A stretch of DNA of 54,929 nt, from the NCBI GenBank assembly GCA_963777165.1, contig CAVZPO010000016.1:1-54929 (forward strand). The letters run 5' to 3'. The position numbers and the translations under genes are program-made. The notes beneath the pieces are model-generated. The model did no database searches and was not told the origin of the DNA. It saw only the letters and a program-made list of their open reading frames with translations. The DNA comes from DYJB01 sp963777165 (lineage in GTDB: Bacteria; Chloroflexota; Anaerolineae; Anaerolineales; E44-bin32). Positions 48,450 through 54,929 of this stretch are shown piece by piece (position 1 is the stretch's first letter; each line of letters begins with the position of its first letter).

Positions 48450-48722
48450 CCATCCCCATCCACCGGCAGAAAGGCTGCCCGAACACCTCTGCCCCTCGCT
48501 CATGCCCTCCTGCCCAGGGAGCGCACAACTTCTGAGTGCGGGCTTGGCTTACAGCAACCCCCATGGTGGGAGGCGCATCAAGCCCTCTGTGCTAATGGCA
48601 TCGCACCCGTCTCCGGGGCATGCCTGGCGTAGGAAGCCAGCACCATAGGACGGATCCTGGGGCGATCGCTCGGGCAGGGGTGGATCGACTCGGGAAGGGG
48701 ATCTAGGCCAGGGAAGTGCCTG

Positions 48723-49187
48723 TCAACTCTTGCTGTCGGGTGGCGGACTCTTCAGGATGATCCGCAGACGATCGGTCCCGCCTGAGTGGTAGTGTTCAGT
48801 GGAGGGCACCGCCAAGACGTGTTGGACGACCTCACGAAGCTCGTCGGCCGTGTAGGGTTTGCACAAGTAGCCGTCGGCGCCCGCCATCCACGCGGTGCCG
48901 ATGTCGGCAGGCATCGCCTTAGCGCTCACCATGACCAGCGGGACGCCGAGGAAGCGGGGGGTCGCGGCGAGTTCTGCGAGCAGAGTCAGCCCATCGATTT
49001 CTGGCATCATCACGTCAAGCAGGATGGCATTCGGCGTCTCAACTTCCAAGACGGCTTTCGCCTGCCGGGCGCTGTTTGCCTTCAACGCCCGGTAGCCAAG
49101 AACTTCGAGTAGTTCCGCGGTGGCGTCGCAATAGGCGACTTCGTCATCGACCACCAGGATTGTCTTCTTCGATGCTTCGGTGCTCAT
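48723..49187 (-). CDS. Single-domain response regulator (CheY-like receiver)
   Basis: A 154-aa receiver with acid pair D14/D15 (ILVVDDE), phosphoacceptor D58 (AILLDVMMPEIDG), the SAKAMP segment and Lys in YLCKPY. A short Ser/Pro tail follows. The start ATG 49187 has GGGGGA upstream; ATG 49205 is an alternative. It is a paralogue of the receiver at 14872 with the same D58 numbering. No kinase is adjacent, so it probably works with distant hybrid kinases. The 273 bp between it and the cytochrome gene show nothing recognisable. Confidence 0.92.
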   Translation of the reverse strand: MSTEASKKTILVVDDEVAYCDATAELLEVLGYRALKANSARQAKAVLEVETPNAILLDVMMPEIDGLTLLAELAATPRFLGVPLVMVSAKAMPADIGTAWMAGADGYLCKPYTADELREVVQHVLAVPSTEHYHSGGTDRLRIILKSPPPDSKS

Positions 49188-49231
49188 TCTGTCCCCCGGT
49201 CCCATTCACCCAGACCGCGTCTTTCCCTCTA

Positions 49232-49252
49232 ATCATACGCCGGAACGCGTTC
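49232..49252 (-). promoter_or_regulatory. -10 hexamer with an upstream palindrome before the receiver gene
   Basis: On the minus strand TATGAT (49237-49232) is preceded five bases upstream by the perfect palindrome GAACGCGTTC (49243-49252). A dimeric regulator bound there would occlude the spacer of the promoter. No clear -35 is seen. Confidence 0.3.
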
Positions 49253-49584
49253 TACCCCGCCTTGCATGCACCTCTCGGGTTGCCCACCCGCACAATCAGC
49301 CGGCAAGTCACAGCGGGGTTACCGCCTTCGCTCCGTCAGCCAATCAATTGAAGCTCCTTTTGGTTGACATATCCAATCGCTGGCTGGGGCTTGGTGCCGC
49401 AGGTCTGTCTACGTCCCTCGGTACACGCGGCTGGCCGGACTGGCCATCCGGGGGGAAAGGTCCCTCTGCGGCTCCACCTGACGACGGCTGGCCTCGCGCG
49501 GGCCATCGGGGCAGGAGGCGGCTCGCGACATGGTGGTTTGAGAATGGACGCAGACAATCGGTCCTAGGACCCCGATCTCCATGC
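49253..49584. other. Interval with no supported gene
   Basis: 332 bp between the receiver promoter region and the FnIII gene. Short frames on both strands show no domain or RBS. No terminator hairpin stands out. Confidence 0.4.
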
Positions 49585-49889
49585 CTACTTGCAGCCCTCC
49601 TCCACCACCGTCGCCCGGGGCGATGCGGCGTCCTTATTGAAGGCTTCGACGGCGTACGTGTACGGCCCACCGAACGGAGGATTGTCGGTGTACGTCGTCG
49701 AGTTGGCCGGTAAGGTCGCCAGCAGCCCGCCGTCGCGATAGACGCTGTAGCCGGTCTCGTTGCTTACGTCGGCCCACTCCAGCCTGACGACATAAGCCTT
49801 CTTCGTCACCTCGCACATTCGCCGGCCGATCTCGAGGCCCCCGGGCTGCCTGGGCTGAGCGCGTGGCTGAAGTTCGTGTCGCCGTTCAT
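49585..49889 (-). CDS. Small fibronectin type III-like protein or remnant, probably frameshifted
   Basis: The clear part (ATG 49818 to the stop at 49585) reads VVRLEWADVSNETGYSVYRD, then TTYTDNPPFGGPYTYAVEAF, the core of an FnIII domain, and ends EEGCK. Upstream, the frame from ATG 49889 (MNGDTNFSHALSPGSPG) joins it if one base is corrected in a CCCCC run near 49838-49844. No signal peptide is visible. A TAG stands just before 49889, so this may be the surviving C-terminal end of a larger secreted protein. Confidence 0.5.
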
Positions 49890-49959
49890 GTCCAGCTATG
49901 CCAGTATGGACCGTTGCACAGACCAGCGGCCAAGAGGCTCCGAGTGTGTGCAGGTGCAG

Positions 49960-50681
49960 TCAGTCGGAGTAGAGTGCCCTGTAGTCCGGATCGTCCCTCA
50001 GGGAGGCCAAGTCGGTGTCTTCCTTGGACCACCCGAGGAGGCCCGGGTGTAGGTGTAGGGCGTCGCGCAACGCCTCGATTGCCCGGGCCGTCTCTCCGGC
50101 CAGGGCGTAGTAGCAGGCCAGGTTGTAGCGCACCACCCCCAGCCAGCGCGGCGAGTCGTCGAGCAGCGCCAGTCCCTCGGAGAGACTCTCCATCATGCTC
50201 GCCGCATAGGCTGCCTGGCCGCGGTGCACGTAGGCCTCTGCCAGGTGCATGATCGGATGCGTGCAGCCATTCCCAGCCACTCCTCGCCACAGCGGCTGAC
50301 CCTGCTGCGACTCGAAGCGCTGTGCGTCGTGCACATCGTCCACGGAAAGCGCCTGCAACCCTTCGATCATCCGCCGGTGGCCCAGCGCCGAGGCCTGCAC
50401 GACCTCGTCCCAGGTCTCAGCTCGAGTGCTCTGCCCAGATCGAGGCGTTCTCAACATCGACCTCTTCCGTCTGAGACGGTCGCCTCGCCGCGCCCGATCG
50501 CCACGAGCCGGTCGGCCATGCGCAGTTTCCACCCCGCCAGGTGGGCGATCAGGTCCTTGGCCGACCACGCGTCCACCTGGCCGACTCGGTTGAGCTCTTC
50601 AGGCGATAGTTGACCGATGAATCGGCGCTCTTCGTCCAGGGTTTGCTGCAACAACTCGCTCAGCCTGGGGCGAACGTCCAT
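49960..50681 (-). CDS. DinB/ClbS-like domain protein with C-terminal TPR, frameshifted twice
   Basis: The first frame starts at ATG 50681 (RBS GGAGGAGGAAAAGG) with LSELLQQTLDEERRFIGQL, then QVDAWSAKDLIAHLAGWKLRMADRL, a DinB-like four-helix domain. Near 50460 the sense moves to a second frame (EEVDVENASIWAEH) and near 50420 to a third. The third continues ETWDEVVQASALGHRRMIEGL, GNGCTHPIMHLAEAY and a TPR-like end (WLGVVRYNLACYYALAGETARAIEALRDAL, split here for clarity at VRYNLACYY). DinB-fold proteins are metal-dependent thiol transferases or hydrolases; the metal His of DLIAHLAGW and HPIMHLAE are present. The fused TPR may mediate a partner contact. Confidence 0.78.
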
Positions 50682-51076
50682 CCTTTTCCTCCTCCGGCGT
50701 GCACCTCGGGCGACGGATGCCGTCATCTTACGTGGAGGGCCGAATGCACGCTGCACGCGCCCTGCGGGCGGCCGCGCGCCGGCTTTCACGTCCCGCGGCC
50801 GCCCCGTACGGTTCACAGGATTATCACTCTGAGACGGCGAAGGGGAAACCGGTACGCGTCGCTCACCGGCGTCCTACCCAGAGGGTGGAGCCCTTTGCCT
50901 GGGGCATCCGACGCTGGCGTCGCCCACGCACAGGCGCGAGAATGCCACGGACCTTGGCCGCGGTCGATAAGGACCTCCGCTCAGGATTCGGTCGGCCGCG
51001 GCGCAGGTCCGTTGAGAGCCGAATAGCGCCGCTCCTCGGGCACTTTCCTTCTCGGCTGTGGAGTAACGGAGTCAAG
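50682..51076. other. Interval between divergent genes with a strong hairpin
   Basis: 395 bp between the DinB-like gene (minus) and the repeat lipoprotein (plus). GGGCGGCCGCG (50766-50776) pairs exactly with CGCGGCCGCCC (50794-50804) across a 17-base loop. Its place in a divergent promoter region argues for a regulatory or repeat role rather than termination. The open frames crossing here lack an RBS. Confidence 0.5.
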
Positions 51077-52057
51077 ATGACTAGAACCCGCCCGCTCTTC
51101 CTGCTCGCAGTGAGCCTGCTGATCCTCGCGGGCTGCAACATGCCGCTGCCCGGGACGGCTCAGGAACCCACCTCGGCCAGTCTCAGAGGTCAGGTGAGTG
51201 TGCCGACCGAATTCCGCGCCGGACCGGGGGATGGGTACGATCTCCTGGGCATGCTGCTCCCCGGGCAGGAGGTCGACGTGGTGGGCCTCAGCTCGGAGGG
51301 AGAGTACCTGCTCATACAAGATCCGGCCGACCCAACAGTGATTGGGTGGCTGAAGGCCGAGGCGGCTACGCTCTCCGGCAACCCCATCGGGCTACCTGTA
51401 CCCACGCCTCCGTCCACGCCGACGCCGGTGGACCTGCCTCCTGAGCCCGGCGGATGTCCCACGCCGGTCGGCGGTGGTCCCACACCGGTCAGTTGCGAGG
51501 CAATCGCCACCCTCCGGCGGTTGTCCTACTCCAATCGGCGGCGGTCCCACACCAGTCAGCTGCGGCGCATCCCACCCTCCGGCGGTTGTCCTACTCCGAT
51601 CGGCGGTGGTCCCACACCGGTCAGCTGCGGCGCATCCCACCCTCAAGCGGGTGCCCTACTCCGATCGGCGGTGGTCCCACACCAGTCAGTTGCGAAGCAT
51701 CGCCACCCTCCGGCGGCTGCCCTACCCCAATCGGCGGCGGACCCACACCGGTCAGCTGCGGCGCATCCCCACCCTCCGGCGGTTGCCCTACTCCGATCGG
51801 CGGCGGACCCACCCCGGTCAGCTGCGGCGCAATCCCCACCCTCCGGCGGTTGTCCTACTCCGATCGGCGGCGGACCCACACCGGTCAGCTGCGGCGCATC
51901 CCCACCCTCCGGCGGCTGCCCCACTCCGATCGGCGGCGGACCTACACCGGTGAGCTGCTTCTCAGGAGGATTGGTGCCACGCCGATCGAGTGGATGCCCC
52001 ACCCCAATTGGCGGCGGGCCCACGCCGGTCAGTTGTCCCACGCAGGTCTTGCGCTAG
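51077..52057 (+). CDS. SH3b-domain lipoprotein with a Cys/Pro/Thr repeat stalk
   Basis: ATG 51077 opens a signal with lipobox LILAGC, then an SH3b-like domain (LRGQVSVPTEFRAGPGDGYD...LLPGQEVDVVG...GWLKAEAA), a Pro/Thr linker (VPTPPSTPTPVDLPPEP) and nine copies of a 22-residue unit built on GGCPTPIGGGPTPVSC. Because several 66-bp DNA units are 65 or 67 bp, the sequence reads out of frame in copies 2 and 4-6 and returns to frame for copies 7-9, ending at TAG 52055. If the indels are errors, every copy is in frame and the stalk has two cysteines per unit. The protein would be an outward-facing lipid-anchored stalk, with SH3b perhaps binding cell wall. No characterised homologue of the repeat is known to me. 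Confidence 0.75.
   Translation: MTRTRPLFLLAVSLLILAGCNMPLPGTAQEPTSASLRGQVSVPTEFRAGPGDGYDLLGMLLPGQEVDVVGLSSEGEYLLIQDPADPTVIGWLKAEAATLSGNPIGLPVPTPPSTPTPVDLPPEPGGCPTPVGGGPTPVSCEAIATLRRLSYSNRRRSHTSQLRRIPPSGGCPTPIGGGPTPVSCGASHPQAGALLRSAVVPHQSVAKHRHPPAAALPQSAADPHRSAAAHPHPPAVALLRSAADPPRSAAAQSPPSGGCPTPIGGGPTPVSCGASPPSGGCPTPIGGGPTPVSCFSGGLVPRRSSGCPTPIGGGPTPVSCPTQVLR
51451..52040 (+). repeat. 66-bp coding minisatellite, nine units
   Basis: The Cys codon of the CPTP motif occurs at 51455, 51522, 51587, 51652, 51718, 51784, 51851, 51917 and 51995, giving spacings of 67, 65, 65, 66, 66, 67, 66 and 78 bp. Length variation sits at GCATC versus GCAATC and at CCC versus CCCC. The net change cancels by unit 7. 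All three plus-strand frames stay open across the array. Unit consensus encodes GGCPTPIGGGPTPVSC plus GASPPS. Confidence 0.9.
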
Positions 52058-52172
52058 GCCGGGCGAGTTGCCTCTCGGCTGACCCGCACGGGAACGTAGT
52101 CCGGCCCTGCCCGGCAAGCGCGGCTCGTCTTGCCCGCAGGAGTCGTCGTCATGCCCTCGTTCGGAGCGTCTA

Positions 52173-52209
52173 CCTGCGTGGCGGAATGCCGCCGCATCCG
52201 CCACGCAGG
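52173..52209. repeat. 13-bp stem hairpin after the repeat lipoprotein
   Basis: CCTGCGTGGCGGA (52173-52185) and TCCGCCACGCAGG (52197-52209) pair perfectly around an 11-base loop. There is no T-run, so it is a weak terminator candidate or another dispersed palindrome. It lies in the 242-bp gap before the HEAT-like gene. Confidence 0.55.
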
Positions 52210-52299
52210 CTTAGAATCCATCGCCGCCTCGGCATCATTCGTCATCGAGTGCGGCGCCGGGTTTCAGGGGGACCTACGGTTACGCGGGAGGATCGGTCG

Positions 52300-52851
52300 A
52301 TGGATAAGACGACGCGGATGCATCTGGACAACCTGGGCTCTCAAGACGGCGATCGGCGGTATGCGGCCTTGATGTTTCTCCTCAAGGCGACCGATCGGCC
52401 GGTCGACTGGGCCTACGACGTGTGGGATGGGTTCGTGAAGGACCTCAGCGATCGGGACAACCACGTGCGGGCGATCGCGGCGCAGCTCCTGTGCGGCCTG
52501 GCCAAGAGCGATCCTCGGAACCGGATGTTGAAGGACTTCGACGCGCTGATGGTCGTCACGCGGGATGAGAGATTCGTCACCGCGCGGCACTGTCTGCAGT
52601 CGCTCTGGAAGGTCGGGACCGCAGGCAAGAAGCAGCAGAAGATGGTGGTGGATCGGCTCGCCGCCCGGTTCGCCGACTGTGCTGCGGAGAAGAACTGCAC
52701 CTTGATTCGCTACGACATCCTCCAGGGGCTGCGGAACCTGTATGACGAAGTCAAGGATGAGAAGATCAGAACGAAGGCGCTGGAATTGATCGAGACCGAG
52801 CAGGACCTCAAGTACCGCAAGAAGTACGCCGGCGTCTGGAAGATCCGCTGA
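52300..52851 (+). CDS. HEAT-like repeat protein
   Basis: A 183-aa cytosolic helical protein. Tandem helix pairs such as SQDGDRRYAALMFLLKAT, RDNHVRAIAAQLLCGLAKSD and RDERFVTARHCLQSLWKVG have the spacing and Asp/Arg positions of HEAT repeats. The C-terminus (about 120-183) is a charged helical tail. ATG 52300 has GGGAGGATC ahead; the open frame continues upstream into the minisatellite but that is not coding. Such proteins are usually scaffolds; no partner is suggested. The next gene starts 20 bp later. Confidence 0.8.
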   Translation: MDKTTRMHLDNLGSQDGDRRYAALMFLLKATDRPVDWAYDVWDGFVKDLSDRDNHVRAIAAQLLCGLAKSDPRNRMLKDFDALMVVTRDERFVTARHCLQSLWKVGTAGKKQQKMVVDRLAARFADCAAEKNCTLIRYDILQGLRNLYDEVKDEKIRTKALELIETEQDLKYRKKYAGVWKIR

Positions 52852-52871
52852 GGGTTCAGGGGCACACCGAG

Positions 52872-53566
52872 ATGCAAGGCCAACTGGATTCAAAGCTGTT
52901 CGTGCGCTACTGCGTTCGTGAAGCCGCCGGGCTGACCGTGATGGGCCTGGCGTTGTTCTGGTCTGCGGGACGCGTCGACTGGTGGCCGGCGTGGGCCACC
53001 CTGGTCGTGATGCTGGGCTGGATCCTGGCCACGGCCATCGTCATCCTTCGTGTCCAGCCCGGGCTGCTGGCCGAGCGGCTCGGGCCGCGCAAGGGGGCCA
53101 AGCCGTGGGACATCGCCATCATGAGCGTCCTGGGAATGGCGCAGCTGGCGCGCTACATCGTCGCCGGCCTCGATCAACGCTATGGATGGACGGGCGGCAT
53201 GCCGGTCGCCCTCAGATCGCGACGCTGATCGCCTGTGTCCTGGGCTACACCCTGGTCGTCTGGGCCACGGCCTCGAATGCCTTCTTCTCGCAGATCGTGC
53301 GCCTGCAGCCCGAGCGCGGCCAGGTCGTCGTCACCGGCGGCCCGTACCAGGCGTGCGGCATCCGGCTTATGCCGGGGCGATCGTGTTCGAGTTGGCCGTC
53401 GCCGGTGCTGCTCGCCTCCTGGTGGGCGATGATCCCCAGTGCGATGGGCGCCGTCCTGCTCGTCCTGCGCACAGCCCTCGAAGATCGCACCCTGCGGGCC
53501 GATCTGACCGGCTATGCCGAATACGCCGGTCGAGTACGCTTTCGGCTCCTCCCCGGCGTCTGGTAG
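52872..53566 (+). CDS. Isoprenylcysteine methyltransferase-like membrane protein, multiply frameshifted
   Basis: The first frame (ATG 52872) gives VREAAGLTVMGLALFWSAG and two helices. Near 53220 the second frame takes over (LIACVLGYTLVVWATASNAFFS, then VVVTGGPY). Near 53350 the third frame has VRHPAYAGAIVFELAVAGAA. Near 53395 the second frame resumes (LLASWWAMIPSAM, ALEDRTLRADLTGYAEYAGRVR) to the stop at 53566. GPY followed by VRHPAYAG and the E-E/Y-x-Y-x-x-x-VR/Y-R ending are the SAM-binding signature of ICMT and PEMT-like methyltransferases. Three indels in 350 bp mean either poor sequence or a dead gene. Confidence 0.72.
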
Positions 53567-53661
53567 ATCCCCCGCGGGCTCGCGCTCCTCCTGGGGGCGG
53601 CTTGCAGCTGGAGTATCATCTCGGCGGCGATCCGCCTCTCGATCGTCCTCGTGGAGGCAAG

Positions 53662-54315
53662 GTGCTCTCCAGATTGCGCGAGCCGGTGAACGGATTGACC
53701 CATCTGGCCGCCGCTCTGGCCGCCGCCATCGGCCTCGGCCTCCTGGTGGTCCTCGCTTCAGGCGACGCTCCGAAGGCGGCCTCGCTGGCACTGTACGGCG
53801 TGACGCTGGTGTTGATGTTCTCCGCCAGCGCCGCCTATCACCTCGCCCCGGCGGGTCCCAGCGTCTTGGGCGTGCTGCGCAAGCTCGACCACGTCGCCAT
53901 CTACCTGCTCATCGCCGGCACGTACACACCCGTGTGCCTGTACTACCTCACGGGGTTCTGGCGCCTCGGCTTGCCGGCGATCGTCTGGGCCCTGGCGCTG
54001 ATCGGCGCCGGGGTCAAGCTGGTCGTCATCCGCGCGCCGCGCTGGGTCACCGCCGGGCTGTACCTGTTGATGGGGTGGCTGGCCATTGCCGCATCGGGCG
54101 AGATACTGTCCAGGCTGCCGCCGGGTGCGCTGGCCTGGCTGCTGGCCGGGGGACTGTTCTTCACCGGGGGCGCGGTGATCTACATCCTCAAGAAGCCCAA
54201 CCTGTTCGGCGGCCGGTTGGGTTTCCACGAGATCTGGCATGTGTTCGTCATCCTGGGGGCCTTCAGCCATTTCATGCTGATGGCCGTCTACATCGCGCCG
54301 GCCGGGGCAGCCTGA
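53662..54315 (+). CDS. Hemolysin III family protein (TrhA/PAQR-like)
   Basis: A 217-aa protein with seven helices. Family signatures EPVNGLTHLAAALAA, SASAAYHL, KLDHVAIYLLIAGTYTPV and FHEIWHVFVILGAFSHF are present, including the Ser, Asp and three His residues that bind zinc in PAQR-type receptors. Bacterial TrhA members influence membrane composition and energetics; a cytolytic role is doubtful. The start is GTG 53662 with GGAGG ahead; the frame is open further upstream, but that part belongs to the preceding gene in another frame. Confidence 0.9.
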   Translation: MLSRLREPVNGLTHLAAALAAAIGLGLLVVLASGDAPKAASLALYGVTLVLMFSASAAYHLAPAGPSVLGVLRKLDHVAIYLLIAGTYTPVCLYYLTGFWRLGLPAIVWALALIGAGVKLVVIRAPRWVTAGLYLLMGWLAIAASGEILSRLPPGALAWLLAGGLFFTGGAVIYILKKPNLFGGRLGFHEIWHVFVILGAFSHFMLMAVYIAPAGAA

Positions 54316-54349
54316 TCGATCCGCTCCAGAGCACGGCCGAGGTTGCTGC

Positions 54350-54929
54350 GTGCCCACGAAGGCCTCCGTCCCCAAGGTCAGCCTCCTCCACGTGACCACC
54401 CGCGCCACGTGGCGCGCGTGGTTGAAGGCCAACTACAAGTCGCGCACCGAGGTCTGGCTGGTCTACTCCCGCAAGAGCACCGGCAAGCCGCGCCTGGCGT
54501 ACAACGACGCGGTCGAGGAGGCGCTGTGCTTCGGCTGGATCGACAGCATCGTGCGCTCGATCGACGCCGCAGCGATTTGCGCAGCGGTTCTCCGTCCGCA
54601 AGCCCGGGAGCCGCTACTCGCAGGCCAACCTCGAGCGGCTGCGCGCGCTGGTCCGGCGGCGCCGGGTGCTGCGCGACGTTCTGCCGACGCTCCCCGATCT
54701 ATCGGCGTCCGCCTTCCGGATCCCGGCCGATATCCTCCGGGCGATCCGCGCCAACCCGCGCGCCTGGAAGCACTTCCGAGGATTCTCGCCCGCCTACATC
54801 CGCATCCGGATCGCGTACATCGACGGTGCTCGCCGGCGGCCGGCCGAATTTCGCAAGCGACTGGCGCATTTCGTGCGCGAGACCGAGGCGAACCGGCAGT
54901 TCGGGTTCGGCGGGATCGAGAAGTACTAC
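54350..54929 (+). CDS. YdeI/OmdA family protein, frameshifted, truncated at the window end
   Basis: From GTG 54350 the frame reads TTRATWRAWLKANYKSRTEV, WLVYSRKSTGKPRLAYNDAV and EEALCFGWIDSIVRSID, the N-terminal signature of the YdeI/OmpD-associated (OmdA) family. Near 54563 one base is lost or gained, and the family pattern resumes as RFAQRFSVRKPGSRYSQANL, with the C-terminal OmdA motif FGFGGIEKYY at the window edge. The family has been linked to bacteriocin resistance and cell protection, without a known activity. Only a few residues are likely missing. Confidence 0.8.
   Translation, partial: MPTKASVPKVSLLHVTTRATWRAWLKANYKSRTEVWLVYSRKSTGKPRLAYNDAVEEALCFGWIDSIVRSIDAAAICAAVLRPQAREPLLAGQPRAAARAGPAAPGAARRSADAPRSIGVRLPDPGRYPPGDPRQPARLEALPRILARLHPHPDRVHRRCSPAAGRISQATGAFRARDRGEPAVRVRRDREVL

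Noticed and set aside
51451..52040. Possible CRISPR array
   Set aside because: Units are 66-bp contiguous coding repeats with no unique spacers and no cas genes.
51454..52299. Extension of the HEAT-like gene through the minisatellite
   Set aside because: The open frame is an accident of the repeat being open in all frames; a good RBS and ATG exist at 52300.

Overview
The window is GC-rich bacterial DNA that looks like a fragment from Chloroflexota (Anaerolineae or a relative). That placement is an inference. It rests on several gene types typical of that phylum: large PAS/GAF hybrid kinases, lipoproteins with TPT/PTP linkers, translin-family and DUF3467 genes, a respiratory SDH operon beside a cytochrome b6-type Rieske complex, and GTAGGGGC palindromes. 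No rRNA, phage, transposase or CRISPR array was seen. One tRNA gene is present.

Layout. 1-9.3 kb (minus strand) is a signalling operon: a lipoprotein substrate-binding protein, a dCache/HAMP/PAS/GAF histidine kinase and an Rcp1-like response regulator joined by ATGA overlaps, followed by a second receiver-PAS-GAF kinase that carries frameshifts and runs off the window. 9.3-10.4 kb is apparently non-coding and ends in an array of 11-bp direct repeats. 10.4-15.3 kb (plus) holds a small exported protein, a 1165-aa hybrid kinase with a degenerate N-terminal receiver, and a stand-alone receiver. 15.5-18.1 kb is clpC with a strong terminator. 18.1-25.5 kb (minus) is a housekeeping and DNA-maintenance run: ssb, DUF3467, translin, a membrane Cas4/Dna2-like nuclease, nadK, a B-box membrane protein, recN, YceI and pirin. 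25.8-29.9 kb has a secreted trypsin-like protease and a large secreted beta-helix protein. 30.2-41.1 kb holds five polytopic glycosyltransferase-like proteins for envelope glycan assembly. They are interrupted by tRNA-Arg and a decayed pucR/DUF2877/DUF1116-FdrA cluster, a probable relic of oxamate or allantoin metabolism. 41.3-48.4 kb is energy metabolism: sdhC-sdhD-sdhA-sdhB plus a receiver-cyclase on the minus strand, divergent from Rieske, cytochrome b6 and a subunit IV-dihaem cytochrome c fusion. 48.7-54.9 kb is accessory: a receiver, FnIII and DinB-TPR genes, a lipoprotein with a 66-bp coding minisatellite, a HEAT-like protein, an isoprenylcysteine-methyltransferase-like protein, a HlyIII/TrhA protein and a YdeI/OmdA protein.

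How the genes work together. Succinate oxidised by SDH would feed quinol to the b6-type complex, whose fused cytochrome c passes electrons on. The divergent arrangement and the cyclase behind sdhB suggest coordinated control. The glycosyltransferase block would use polyprenyl-linked sugars. The signalling blocks at both ends probably relay phosphate to single-domain receivers.

Caveat. At least a dozen otherwise convincing genes contain single-base frameshifts, often in G or C runs and concentrated at 18-24 kb and 49.8-54.6 kb, while 40-49 kb is clean. Either the assembly has indel errors or these genes are decaying. They are annotated across the shift, with the shift position stated.
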